A DNA stretch of 64,000 nt from Verrucomicrobium sp. BvORR106 (GCF_000739655.1 NZ_BATR01000102.1:21202-85201); one strand, 5' to 3'; positions 37,793 to 46,047 are shown, numbered from the stretch's first letter. Notes: a model not told the origin generated them from the sequence alone. Translations and numbers: made by a program.

Positions 37793-38176
37793 ATGACACC
37801 CTTCTCCACCGGTCTGGACCTCGTTGAGGTGCCCCGCATCCGGGCGCTGCTGGAGAAACACGGGAATCGGTTTAAGGAAAGAACGTTCACCTCCGGCGAG
37901 ATCGCTTATTGCGATGCCTGCGCGGATCCGGCCATTCACTACGCCGCCCGGTTCGCGGCCAAGGAGGCTGTGGCCAAGGCGTTGGGGACGGGTTTTGCCG
38001 ATGGGGTGAGCTGGCAGGACATTGAGGTGCTGAGAGATGGAAAGGGCTGCCCGTCCATCGAGCTTCACGGTGGAGCCGTCCACGTGGCGGAGCTGTCCGG
38101 GATCAAGAAGGTGTTGCTGAGCCTGACCCATACCAAGGAGATGGCCGCCGCCAGTGTGGTGGCTTGCGCTGGGTGA
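37793..38176 (+). CDS. acpS: Holo-[acyl-carrier-protein] synthase
   Basis: The protein is 127 residues. It transfers 4'-phosphopantetheine from CoA to acyl carrier protein, as a trimer. The magnesium-site Asp is in 'GLDLVEVPRIRALLEKHG' (residue ~8), and the Glu is in 'ARFAAKEAVAKALGTGF' (~55-60). The C-terminus 'VLLSLTHTKEMAAASVVA' is the conserved LSxTH segment. Length is typical. It forms a likely operon with pdxJ. Confidence 0.94.
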   Translation: MTPFSTGLDLVEVPRIRALLEKHGNRFKERTFTSGEIAYCDACADPAIHYAARFAAKEAVAKALGTGFADGVSWQDIEVLRDGKGCPSIELHGGAVHVAELSGIKKVLLSLTHTKEMAAASVVACAG

Positions 38177-38307
38177 ACTGGGTATCACTGGCTGGGTCGA
38201 GAAACAAGGGGGGAGCCGCTTGATGTCCCGGTTTTGAAACCCAAGAATCGATGGGTCTGTGTGTGATTTCTCATTTGCCCTCCCGGGGAGAACGGCAAGA
38301 ATGGGCG

Positions 38308-39516
38308 ATGCTCCCTCGCGAAGATATTGATCAACTGGCTGCCGATACCGTGCAGCGAGCTCCCCATGAGGCTGCCGAACTCCTGACGGGCCACAAGGAC
38401 GAGGACGTGATCGCGGTGTTGGAGCTGGTGAACCCCTTGGTCTGTCAGCAGATCTTGCGTGAACTGGACGATCGCCGTCGGTCAGAACTGCTGGCTTCCG
38501 CACCTGTGGAAAAGGCCCGGCAGTGGATGCGGAACCAAGAGTACCCAGAGGACAGCGTGGGCTGGCTCATGGAACCGCCCGTGGCGGTGTTCCGCGCGCA
38601 CATGACGGTGCGGGAGACCATTGAGGCGATGCGGAAGCTCACCAAGAAGGCCTTCATCACCTACGGCTACGTCACCGACGGCCACAACAAACTCATCGGG
38701 GTGCTGGTCTTCCGTGACCTCATGCTGGCTGAGGCCGACAAGAAGTTGAGCGAGGTGATGTACACCAATCTCTTCTGGCTCAACCCCCAGATGGCGCTGA
38801 CGGACGCCATGAAGAGCACGCTGAACCGGCATTTCCCGGTCTATCCGGTCTGCGACGAGGACGGGCACCTGATGGGCCTCGTCCGCGGGCAGGCCATCTT
38901 TGAAGCCCGGGCCATGGAACTCTCCGCCCAGCCCGGTACCATGGTGGGGGTCAATGAGGAGGAGCGTCTCTCCACTCCCATGCCGCGCAGCCTCTGGATG
39001 CGACACCCCTGGCTCCAGTTCAATCTCCTCACCGCCTTCATCGCCGCTGCGGTCGTAGGGGTGTTCCAGAAGACCTTGGATGAGATCGTCATTCTTGCCG
39101 CGTTTCTCCCGGTGCTTGCCGGGCAGAGCGGCAACACAGGTTGTCAGGCGCTGGCCGTGTGCTTGCGCGGTCTGACGCTGGGCGATCTCAAACCTGGTGA
39201 TGAAAAAATCCTCTTCGCCAAAGAAGGCGTCCTGGGGCTCCTGAACGGAGCGCTGGTTGGCGTGGTCGCCGGGGTGGGCATGTATGTCTTTGCCCGCATG
39301 CAGGGCAATGAACACGCCTTCATGCTGGGTGTGGTGGTGTTGATTTCGATGATCGCCAGCTGCGTCATCAGCGGTTTGTCCGGGGCTTTGATTCCGCTCA
39401 CCCTTCGTCGTTTCGGGGCCGATCCCGCCACGGCGTCCAGCATCTTCCTGACCACCGCGACGGATGTCGTGAGCATGGGGACGTTCTTGGGATTGGCCAC
39501 ATGGTTGATTCGGTAG
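38308..39516 (+). CDS. mgtE: Magnesium transporter MgtE
   Basis: The protein is about 402 residues from the ATG at 38308, although a start at 38251 would add 19 residues. The MgtE N domain of helical repeats (~10-110, 'ADTVQRAPHEAAELL', 'RRSELLASAPVEKARQWM', then 'EDSVGWLMEPPVAVF') is followed by two CBS domains (~115-235, 'FITYGYVTDGHNKLIGVLVF', 'FPVYPVCDEDGHLMGLV'). A five-helix channel closes the protein ('LPVLAGQSGNTGCQALAVCL', 'VVVLISMIASCVISGLSGAL', 'TTATDVVSMGTFLGLATWL'). The Mg2+ selectivity segment AGQSGNTG is intact. MgtE is a gated Mg2+ channel in the inner membrane. No M-box riboswitch was recognised upstream. Confidence 0.94.
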   Translation: MLPREDIDQLAADTVQRAPHEAAELLTGHKDEDVIAVLELVNPLVCQQILRELDDRRRSELLASAPVEKARQWMRNQEYPEDSVGWLMEPPVAVFRAHMTVRETIEAMRKLTKKAFITYGYVTDGHNKLIGVLVFRDLMLAEADKKLSEVMYTNLFWLNPQMALTDAMKSTLNRHFPVYPVCDEDGHLMGLVRGQAIFEARAMELSAQPGTMVGVNEEERLSTPMPRSLWMRHPWLQFNLLTAFIAAAVVGVFQKTLDEIVILAAFLPVLAGQSGNTGCQALAVCLRGLTLGDLKPGDEKILFAKEGVLGLLNGALVGVVAGVGMYVFARMQGNEHAFMLGVVVLISMIASCVISGLSGALIPLTLRRFGADPATASSIFLTTATDVVSMGTFLGLATWLIR

Positions 39517-40114
39517 AAAGACGCCAGACACCAGACTGCCAGACGCCAGACCTGAGAGTACAGGTGAGTTTGGATCTGCATGGGTGCGGCGACTGAGCCG
39601 GATGGCACATCCGGACTACGCCCGAGGTGCTATGCAGGAGTAGTCCGACGGTCCCCGTCGGTCAGGCCGCGAAGGGATTGAGCAGCAGTCACGAATGTCT
39701 TGCTGACCGCCAGTCGCGGGGAGTGGTGCGGTCGGACAAGGTGCACACCCAATGTCGTGGGTTTCTCTCGCCATCAGGAGACGATGATGACGAGGACGGC
39801 CTTCCCACCTGACCGGTATTGATGCCATTTCCCAAGGTAGACTCGCTTGAGGCTCGTCAACCTTGGGCTTGTGGCCTCATCCCCTTCGGGGAAATGACGT
39901 GGAGGCTGCCGCTTGGGGATTGGCCGGGGAGTGAGGAGTCGGTCGCGCGGCAACTGCCATGCTGGCCGATTTCTGCATCGCTCTCAAGGTGCTCTTGTCT
40001 CCCACCAAACAAAGAGGGCGGCCGGAGCCGCCCTCTGGGGATTTGATGGGGTGTTTTTTCTTGGGGGGAGGAGTGGCCATTGGGGTTCAGGATCCACTCA
40101 CAGGGGGGAGGAGC
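39517..40114. other. Non-coding spacer with triloop palindromes and a terminator
   Basis: No gene is supported in these ~600 bp. It has CCGGATG-GCA-CATCCGG (39598-39614), CCGACGG-TCC-CCGTCGG (39645-39661) and the terminator at 40013-40036. CAGACGCCAGAC-type short direct repeats follow the mgtE stop. Confidence 0.65.
40013..40036 (-). terminator. Intrinsic terminator after the catalase-fragment gene
   Basis: A perfect 10-bp stem (AGAGGGCGGC / GCCGCCCTCT) with a 4-nt loop is followed on the minus strand by a T-rich TTTGTTT run. It lies ~79 bp past the stop at 40115, showing that a normal transcription unit once ended, or still ends, here. Confidence 0.75.
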
Positions 40115-40435
40115 TCAGGCACTGGCGGGAGCCGGGGCGCACTGGAGCGGCCGACGCTGCGACAAAGCGCGTGGCACGGAAAAACCGAGGGCATTCGCCA
40201 GGCCGATACCGTAGGAGGGATCGGTCCGGAAGATGTCGCAGATCTGGCTAAGCTGGACTTCACGCGGCAGGCCTGCCATGAGTCGGGCGATATTGCCGAA
40301 GAGGCGCTTCTGAAGATCCGCCGTCATGAAGCGGAAAAGATGGCCGGGCTGGCTGAACACTTCCTTCTCCTCGACGGCAGCCATGGTCGCGGACGCGGGC
40401 TGGGGAGCGAACTTGAGTGCAAGAGTGGGTGACAT
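40115..40435 (-). pseudogene. Catalase C-terminal domain fragment (core deleted), divergent from oxyR
   Basis: The ORF is 106 residues. Residues ~30-90 match the C-terminal helical domain of monofunctional heme catalases ('FSQPGHLFRFMTADLQKRLF', 'NIARLMAGLPREVQLSQICD', 'DPSYGIGLANALGF'). Everything a working catalase needs is missing: the beta-barrel, the distal His/Asn and the proximal Tyr that binds heme. The ORF nevertheless has an intact ATG, no internal stop, a terminator after it and an OxyR-type operator before it. The gap from its ATG to oxyR is only 93 bp, so the core cannot lie upstream. Most likely it is a katA/katE gene with a large in-frame internal deletion; a small retained protein with another role is possible but unsupported. 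Confidence 0.75.
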
Positions 40436-40484
40436 GACGGGAAGATCTTGTCGTCGACTTGCCCATTTTTGTTCAGCGCTTGCG

Positions 40485-40519
40485 ATAGTTAAAATACTAT
40501 GTTCCTATTGCGACTATAG
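40485..40519. promoter_or_regulatory. Putative OxyR operator in the oxyR/catalase divergent spacer
   Basis: Two adjacent palindromes rich in the OxyR half-site ATAG/CTAT are present: ATAGT-N6-ACTAT (40485-40500) and CTAT-N7-ATAG type sequence (40505-40519). They sit 9 bp before the oxyR ATG and 49 bp before the catalase-fragment ATG, the place expected for autoregulation and activation of a divergent gene. Spacing is close to, not identical with, the classical four-element consensus. Confidence 0.6.
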
Positions 40520-40528
40520 ATACAGCCT

Positions 40529-41398
40529 ATGGAATTGCATCAGCTCCGGTACGTGGTAGCCGTGGCGCGGACCGGGAACTTCAGCCGGGCCGCGCAAAAC
40601 TGCCATGTCTCCCAGCCGTCTCTCAGCCAGCAGATTCAGAAGCTGGAGGATGAGCTGGGGGAGCGGCTTTTTGACCGGTTGCGTCGGCATGCCAAGCTGA
40701 CCCAGGCCGGTGAGCGGTTCCTGCCCCGGGCGGTGCGAATTTTGGAGGAGATGGATGCCGCGACCCGGGAAGCCCGTGCCGCCAACGATCTGGACCAGGG
40801 CCGGATCACGGTGGGCGTGCTGCCCACCATCGCTCCCTATTTGCTGCCAAAACTCATTGCTGCTTTCAGCGCGAAGTATCCCGGCGTGCAGGTGGTTGTG
40901 CATGAAGACACCACTGCCCGTCTCCGGGAACTGACCGCCGCTTGTGAGGTGGATATCGCGATTGCCAGCCTCCCGCTGCAGGATGAGCGGTTTGAGGTGC
41001 GGGAGTTGTTTGACGAGGAACTGCTGCTGGCTCTGCCGAACAACCACCGCCTAGTGGACCAGAAGAAGATCATCCCAGAAGATTTGCTGGAGGAGAAGTT
41101 CATCCTCATGAAGGAAGGGCATTGTCTGGGGGATCAGGTCCTGCACTTCTGCCATCGCCGTGACTTCCATCCTCAAGTGAGCTGTCGAAGCGCGCAGATG
41201 GAGACGGTGCAGTCGCTGGTCCAGTCTGGCATGGGCATCACGCTCGTGCCCAAGATGGCCCTGCAGGAAGACAGATCCGTGAAGCCGGTCTATCGCTCCC
41301 TCAGCGATCCTTCACCCAAGCGCACCATCGTGGCCTTCTGGCCCAAACAACGCCCTCTGGGCAAGGCGGCCGCGGCCTGGTTGAAGCTGATGGAATAG
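40529..41398 (+). CDS. oxyR: Hydrogen peroxide sensor OxyR (LysR family)
   Basis: The protein is 289 residues. The N-terminal LysR winged helix is complete ('FSRAAQNCHVSQPSLSQQIQ', ~18-37). The substrate-binding-type regulatory domain holds the redox pair Cys199 and Cys208 in 'EGHCLGDQVLHFC', the same spacing and, by my count, the same numbering as E. coli OxyR. Hydrogen peroxide would form a disulfide and switch the protein to an activator of antioxidant genes. Its normal divergent partner, a catalase, is reduced to a C-terminal fragment next door. Self-repression through the overlapping operator is expected from the family. Confidence 0.93.
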   Translation: MELHQLRYVVAVARTGNFSRAAQNCHVSQPSLSQQIQKLEDELGERLFDRLRRHAKLTQAGERFLPRAVRILEEMDAATREARAANDLDQGRITVGVLPTIAPYLLPKLIAAFSAKYPGVQVVVHEDTTARLRELTAACEVDIAIASLPLQDERFEVRELFDEELLLALPNNHRLVDQKKIIPEDLLEEKFILMKEGHCLGDQVLHFCHRRDFHPQVSCRSAQMETVQSLVQSGMGITLVPKMALQEDRSVKPVYRSLSDPSPKRTIVAFWPKQRPLGKAAAAWLKLME

Positions 41399-41415
41399 TG
41401 AAGGAGGCTGCAGCT

Positions 41416-41895
41416 CTATTCCTCGCCCCGGTAGTAGTCATCGTCTTCACCCCGCACCATGCGGCGCTCCGGGGATCGGACCAGCCACTTGTTGCTGTCC
41501 GGATAGTGACAGGATTCGCCGATCGGATTGTCCGCCACCACGTAGATCAGCAGGTCGGTTTCTCCATTGTTGATGAGCTGGTGAGGCTCACCCGGCTTGA
41601 AGACAAAGGCGTCTCCCGATTCAATCGGTTCGATGCCTGCCTCGTGGCGGACCGTGCCTGCGCCCGAGATCACATGGTAAAACTCCCATTGCGCGCTGTG
41701 GGAGTGATACGGATACGGCGTGGCTCCGGGAGGAATGCGCAGGATCTCCACATCGAACGGGTGCCGCTTGAGCAGATCCGTGGACTGGGCATCCCTGCCC
41801 AGGGCAATGGAGAGCGACTTGCTGGAGCCGAGGAACCGGCCTTTGGGGGAGGACCATTCGTCGTCAGCGACGTCTCGGGTGTTGATCTTTTGCAT
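41416..41895 (-). CDS. Cupin-domain protein
   Basis: The protein is 159 residues, with a single conserved beta-barrel. The metal-binding cupin motifs are seen as 'PYPYHSHSAQWEFYHVISGAG' (two His and a Glu, residues ~60-80, given as PYPYHSHSAQWEF and YHVISGAG) and 'GDAFVFKPGEPHQLIN' (His ~104). It lacks a signal peptide and so is cytoplasmic. The substrate is unknown: cupins of this size include sugar isomerases, dioxygenases and sensors. It follows the ATP-grasp gene on the same strand with 53 bp between, so the two may be co-transcribed. The final residues are acidic ('GEDDDYYRGEE'). Confidence 0.8.
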   Translation of the reverse strand: MQKINTRDVADDEWSSPKGRFLGSSKSLSIALGRDAQSTDLLKRHPFDVEILRIPPGATPYPYHSHSAQWEFYHVISGAGTVRHEAGIEPIESGDAFVFKPGEPHQLINNGETDLLIYVVADNPIGESCHYPDSNKWLVRSPERRMVRGEDDDYYRGEE

Positions 41896-41948
41896 GGCGG
41901 AAGCAGTTGGGTGAGATACGTCGCCATGAGTGGGTGGGATGAAAGAGA

Positions 41949-42704
41949 TCAGGGTGGAGGGGATTGGCCTAACAACTCCGCCCAGCGCTCAAACAGCAGA
42001 TCGGTGTAATCTGGGCCACCAATGTGATAGGCTCCCAGCGAAAAAGCATCGTTGGCCTCGACCAGTGCGGTCTCTCCGGTGGTGAGAACGCCAAAATCCA
42101 GCGCATAGGCTGCCGGGGCTTGGCCGGACTGTCGGAAGGTTGTGATCGCTGCCTCAATGCGGGAGGCATCCGGGGGCAACGAAGCGTCGCCGTCGTAGTG
42201 GTCCACGGATAGGATCATGTCCCGCAGGATGTACACGCGAAATTCTGACCTCCATTCAACAGGGTCGGAACACCAGACTGTTTCTTGTCGGCTGATGGAG
42301 GTTACACAGTAGAGATAGTCAGGGCCTTCAAACAACCGTCCAGTAAATACCTTGCGTCGGTCCGCAGGCTTTACAAAGACAGGTTTGATGCCCTCGCGAA
42401 TGTGATCGGCCATTCTGCCCAAAGTCGATCGCCAGACATTGCGATGCAGGAATGGACGTAGACAGTCAGGGTAGTCGTCCAGGGTTCGAGGGTCCAGCTT
42501 GAGCATCTTGAGGGCAATGCCCATGACATCCCCATCTCCGGCCACAAAAGTTTGAGGATCCAGAGGCACTTGACGGCGCTGCATCAGCTTGGCTGGAAAC
42601 AACTTCACTGCAATGTTTCGCCGCAGGCACTCTGCGTGAAGCAGGCTTTCCTCATGCCCCAGCTTTCCCTGGCCAGTTTGTAGAATGTAGGCGCGCTGGA
42701 ACAT
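41949..42704 (-). CDS. ATP-grasp domain protein (DUF4343-like)
   Basis: The protein is 251 residues. The C-terminal half has features of an ATP-grasp fold: 'KPVFVKPADRRKVFTG' (Lys for ATP), 'WCSDPVEWRSEFRVYILRD' (an acidic/Arg strand pair) and 'ALDFGVLTTGETALVEANDA', where Asp, Glu and Asn would coordinate Mg. The N-terminal half is like a pre-ATP-grasp Rossmann region. Such enzymes ligate a carboxylate to an amine, but the substrates are not known. It lies directly upstream of a cupin gene and downstream of the ureD-side repeat field, without obvious link to urease. Confidence 0.75.
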   Translation of the reverse strand: MFQRAYILQTGQGKLGHEESLLHAECLRRNIAVKLFPAKLMQRRQVPLDPQTFVAGDGDVMGIALKMLKLDPRTLDDYPDCLRPFLHRNVWRSTLGRMADHIREGIKPVFVKPADRRKVFTGRLFEGPDYLYCVTSISRQETVWCSDPVEWRSEFRVYILRDMILSVDHYDGDASLPPDASRIEAAITTFRQSGQAPAAYALDFGVLTTGETALVEANDAFSLGAYHIGGPDYTDLLFERWAELLGQSPPP

Positions 42705-43327
42705 GGTCTCTCAAATGGAAGTCCATGGGAAGGCTGAAGACAACGGCAAAGTGGAAGGAGGATGCGGAATGGCAAGAATCCCACCTCTCCGAAGAATGGA
42801 TACGTGAGAGGAAGGGCGGACTTGACGCTGAAAGGCAATCTGACGATCAAGCCCCCATCGACTTCCGACACCTGATCTCGACTTGTCGGGATTTTGGGAG
42901 TTCAGTGTAGGCGGAAATGCCGGATGAAGGGAGCGGAGGATGTGGGCTTCGGTGGGGAGCGAAGGGTTCAAGTAAATCACAAGGCCCGACGAAAGCGGTG
43001 ATTCTCACCGCAGTCCCAAAAGCGCTGCGCGCTCAGGTGGAGGAGGTGGTGGTGGGCTTGGGGCTTTGATCGGCTTGCGATGCTTGAGGGCTGAAAGCCC
43101 GGCCTCATAGGAGCCTTGGGCAACGCCCAAGGTTGGCGTTGGTTTAAGATGTTGAGGGCTGTAGGCCCGGGGTCATTCAGGGATGCTCATCGTGGGCAGG
43201 CTCGATGAGGCCGGGCCTTCAGCCCTCTATGAATATTGAGATGCAAACCTTGGGCGTTGCCCAAGGCTGTGATGATGCCGGACCTTTGGTCCTCCTGAGG
43301 CAGAGCTTCTGCATTGGCAGCCTCCTC
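42705..43327. other. Non-coding spacer between the ATP-grasp gene and ureD
   Basis: About 620 bp contain the ATP-grasp promoter side, unremarkable sequence to ~43080 and then the array of triloop palindromes (43081-43320). One short open frame (42725-42910) has no gene-like support. Confidence 0.6.
43081..43320. repeat. Array of triloop palindromes, including copy 2 of the 129-bp block
   Basis: Units in order: GGGCT-GAA-AGCCC (43088-43100), CCTTGGGC-AAC-GCCCAAGG (43114-43132), a degenerate GGGCT-GTA-GGCCC unit near 43155, then the block 43191-43320 with CCTTGGGC-GTT-GCCCAAGG (43248-43266), GGACC-TTT-GGTCC (43280-43292) and GCAGA-GCT-TCTGC. It starts just after the ureD stop. Confidence 0.85.
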
Positions 43328-44143
43328 TCAATACCTTCCCAGGGTCGGTTGGGCCTTTCCGCGTGCCTGATAGATCACGGTGCGCAGGTCTTTGAGCAGC
43401 TTCCGGGTGACCAGCGAATCCCGGCAGATGGCTTTCACCGTCCAGGCATTCACGTTGCCGGCGAGCGGTGCGGCTCCCAGGTAGACGGAGCTCACATCAC
43501 CTCCGAGTGCCTCGACCTCCGCCTGCGGGAAGGGAACTCCCTCCGGCAGGATGACGAAACACCCGAGGTAGTGCGCAAGATCGAAGGGGAGGCGAAGAGA
43601 CTTGAGGCTGGCGTCGTCGGGACGAAGCCGGTAGCGCTCCCGGGCAATCAAGACGTCGCCTGACCACACGTCGGTATCCCAGCAGAGTTCCTCGAACTCA
43701 AAGGCCTCGCCGCGGGCGACGCGTCCCGGGGAGAGCCACTCGAAGAAGAGCAGTTCTCCGCCGGGCGCAACCTTGATCACGTTGTGCTGGCGATAGCGGG
43801 CACCCGCGTGCGGAATGAAGGGTTCTGGGTAAAACTCAAGGAAGCCCCCTGTACCCACGGTCATGGTCTGGCGGACCAGGGCGGTGTCGCCCTTGCGGGA
43901 GCGGTACACGCGGCTGGAGCTGGGGGTGGTGAGGACCAGCGAGGCTCCTGGGTCCACCGCGAAGTTGAGGCTGATCTCGTCGTTGTCGAAAATGCCCGCA
44001 GTGGGATTGACGAGATTGGTCACCAGTGCGCCTGCATCCACATGCGGCTTGCTCAGATGCATCGGTGCGCAGAAGGACTGCTCCCGGAGATACGGGATGG
44101 AGCCGTCCCGCAGAGCGCAGGCGAGGTGGAGATGACCTTTCAC
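43328..44143 (-). CDS. ureD: Urease accessory protein UreD (UreH)
   Basis: The protein is 271 residues with a GTG start at 44143. UreD is the scaffold on which UreF and UreG bring nickel to apo-urease. Family features are 'VNPTAGIFDNDEISLNFAVD' (NPTxGxxxGD-like), 'VLTTPSSSRVYRSRKGD', 'GGFLEFYPEPFIPHAGARYR' and 'LFFEWLSPGRVARGEAFEF'. It is the last gene of the urt-ure transcription unit, 11 bp after ureG. Placing ureD last rather than before ureA is a common arrangement in several phyla. Confidence 0.9.
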   Translation of the reverse strand: MKGHLHLACALRDGSIPYLREQSFCAPMHLSKPHVDAGALVTNLVNPTAGIFDNDEISLNFAVDPGASLVLTTPSSSRVYRSRKGDTALVRQTMTVGTGGFLEFYPEPFIPHAGARYRQHNVIKVAPGGELLFFEWLSPGRVARGEAFEFEELCWDTDVWSGDVLIARERYRLRPDDASLKSLRLPFDLAHYLGCFVILPEGVPFPQAEVEALGGDVSSVYLGAAPLAGNVNAWTVKAICRDSLVTRKLLKDLRTVIYQARGKAQPTLGRY

Positions 44144-44154
44144 CGTGTGGGAAC

Positions 44155-44817
44155 CTAGACGAAGAGATACTCCCGCTTCAGCCAGGCGATGAGGTCATCC
44201 TTGCCCTTCTCCGACTTGAGGTCGGCGAAAAGGAAGGGGCGGGTGCCACGCATGATCCTGGCATCGCGGTCCATGACGGCGAGATCGGCACCCACGTAGG
44301 GAGCGAGGTCTGTCTTGTTGATGAGTAGCAGGTCGCTGGTACGGATGGCCGGGCCGCCTTTGCGCGGGATCTTGTCGCCCTCGGCCACGTCGATGACGTA
44401 GATGTAGGCGTCCACCAGCTCCGGGGAGAAGGTGGCGGAGAGGTTGTCCCCGCCACTCTCAATGAGGATCAACTGGAGATCGGGATGCCGTTTTTCCAGC
44501 TCGATCACCGCCGCCATGTTCATGCTGGTGTCATCGCGAATGGCCGTGTGAGGGCAGCCGCCTGTCTCCACGCCCATGACGCGATCCGCAGGCAGGACGT
44601 TTTGACGAATCATGAACTCGGCGTCCTCGCGGGTGTAGATGTCATTGGTGATGACCGCCAGGGAGTATTCATCCTTGAGCCATTGGCAGAGACGCAGCAC
44701 GCACATGGTTTTGCCTGAGCCTACCGGACCGCCCACGCCGATGCGGATGGGGCGCTTGGACTCAAATTCGGCTCCGTCGCTGGCAGCGGTGGGGGATGGG
44801 GAGGCAGGAAGAGACAT
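44155..44817 (-). CDS. ureG: Urease accessory GTPase UreG
   Basis: The protein is 220 residues. It is a SIMIBI-class GTPase that hydrolyses GTP to drive nickel insertion and carbamylation of the urease active site. Visible motifs: P-loop [11 protein letters not shown] (27-37), the metal-binding Cys-Pro-His in '[12 protein letters not shown]' (88-90), '[17 protein letters not shown]', and the guanine-specificity '[16 protein letters not shown]'. The N-terminus has no His-rich stretch, so nickel storage would depend on other proteins. It lies 18 bp after ureF and 11 bp before ureD. Confidence 0.95.
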   Translation of the reverse strand: MSLPASPSPTAASDGAEFESKRPIRIGVGGPVGSGKTMCVLRLCQWLKDEYSLAVITNDIYTREDAEFMIRQNVLPADRVMGVETGGCPHTAIRDDTSMNMAAVIELEKRHPDLQLILIESGGDNLSATFSPELVDAYIYVIDVAEGDKIPRKGGPAIRTSDLLLINKTDLAPYVGADLAVMDRDARIMRGTRPFLFADLKSEKGKDDLIAWLKREYLFV

Positions 44818-44835
44818 GTGAGAAAGGAATGGGGT

Positions 44836-45510
44836 TTAGGAAATAAAGAGACGCTCCTGCGCCCGGGCATGGCGCATGGATGAGATCTCCAGGAGCGGAT
44901 TGAACCAGCCAATGCGAGAATCGTCCTCCACGGCCATGGCGGGCTCGATGTGCGGTGCCAGAGTGGCCATGGCATGCCGTACGATGAGCTGGCAGCGCTC
45001 CTGACCCATGCGGATAAGTTTCATGGAGGCGGTGGCATAGCCGCTGAGGGTCTGCAGGCCGAAGGCGCAGCCCGCAGCAGCGGTAGGCAGGGCGCGCAAT
45101 TCCAGCGCACAGATGATGAGGTGATGGCAGGGGGCGTCGCTCTGGACATACTGCTCCAGCAGTGCGCTGTTCTCCAGTTTGCGGGCCATGACGAGGCGTC
45201 GCGATCCAAGCTGCCGACTCGCCTGCCGCAATTCTGCCGCGAGCTTCCAGGCCTCCAGTTCGTCGTCCAGTGCTCGAACTGTCTTGAGGTCGTCGGTTGC
45301 TGCGGCAGCATGGGTGCGTGCCAGAAAGGGCAGCTCAAAGGCTTTCAAACTGGGGATGATCTGCTCGTGCAGAAACTTCTCCAGATCCTCCGGCTTGCGG
45401 ATGTAGTCGCGCTGGGTGAGCTCTTCCAGACCCATGGAGTGCGCATAGGCCCCGCTGGGGAACTGGGAGTCATTGACCTGGAGCAGCCAGGGTAGCCATT
45501 CAGGAAGCAT
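44836..45510 (-). CDS. ureF: Urease accessory protein UreF
   Basis: The protein is 224 residues from the ATG at 45510. The frame stays open another ~100 codons upstream but that stretch is the antisense-shifted ureE region. UreF is all-helical and binds UreD and UreG as a GTPase-gating subunit. Family motifs are 'LQVNDSQFPSGAYAHSMGLE' near the start and 'LSGYATASMKLIRMGQ' late. Its start overlaps the end of ureE by 11 bp, which points to translational coupling. Confidence 0.9.
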   Translation of the reverse strand: MLPEWLPWLLQVNDSQFPSGAYAHSMGLEELTQRDYIRKPEDLEKFLHEQIIPSLKAFELPFLARTHAAAATDDLKTVRALDDELEAWKLAAELRQASRQLGSRRLVMARKLENSALLEQYVQSDAPCHHLIICALELRALPTAAAGCAFGLQTLSGYATASMKLIRMGQERCQLIVRHAMATLAPHIEPAMAVEDDSRIGWFNPLLEISSMRHARAQERLFIS

Positions 45511-45931
45511 GGGGCACCACACGCATGGGGTTGAAGATGGCTGTCGCCTCCACGACCTTCCACTTCTCCCGCTCAAAGAGCTGGGTGATGGCGGAGTCGT
45601 GAAGAATGCGGACGCGATCCGGCAGGACCTGAATGGGGAAATGCAGATTGCCAACCTTCCAACCCACCAGAGCGGCAAACTCCGGTGTTGGCGTTTCGAT
45701 TTCGTAGATGAGTTCGGGCTGCTGCAGGACGACGTAATCGTGGGAGTCGGTCTGGTGAATGACGCAACCGTGGTTGAGCCGCGATTCCAGATCGAAGCCG
45801 AATTCGGTGCCATCGGAGGCATCGAGCCGCCAGCGCCGTTTCAAGAACATAGCACGCTCCACCACGAGCTGGACCTGTTCGGCAAGGGGTCTCGTGGATT
45901 GGGGGGCGACTTTGTTCTTGATCAGGATCAT
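45500..45931 (-). CDS. ureE: Urease accessory protein UreE
   Basis: The protein is 143 residues. This nickel-binding chaperone has an N-terminal peptide-binding domain and a C-terminal metal-binding domain with 'LVGWKVGNLHFPIQVLPDRV', the conserved GNxHxP segment whose His binds nickel. The C-terminus 'NPMRVVPHAS' lacks the poly-His tail seen in Klebsiella UreE, so it should bind fewer nickel ions. It follows ureC after 116 bp and overlaps ureF. Confidence 0.88.
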   Translation of the reverse strand: MILIKNKVAPQSTRPLAEQVQLVVERAMFLKRRWRLDASDGTEFGFDLESRLNHGCVIHQTDSHDYVVLQQPELIYEIETPTPEFAALVGWKVGNLHFPIQVLPDRVRILHDSAITQLFEREKWKVVEATAIFNPMRVVPHAS

Positions 45932-46047
45932 GGAAAAGACACAAGACTTGGAGGCACAAGCCGCAAGACCTGAGTCAGGAGGCGGTGAGGCCTGGACAGG
46001 TCAGGAGGGTTTGGAATGTGCCGGGCGTGGAGAACGGAGAGGGCCCG

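Noticed and set aside
42725..42910. 61-codon ORF upstream of the ATP-grasp gene
   Set aside because: It has no start signal, family match or neighbours, and overlaps the likely promoter side of the divergent gene.
43081..43320. CRISPR array
   Set aside because: The palindromic units differ from each other and are not separated by equal-length unique spacers; no cas genes are present.
45511..45822. N-terminal extension of UreF
   Set aside because: The upstream open frame overlaps ureE out of frame and is Ser/Pro/Thr-rich without family similarity; the ATG at 45510 begins the UreF fold.
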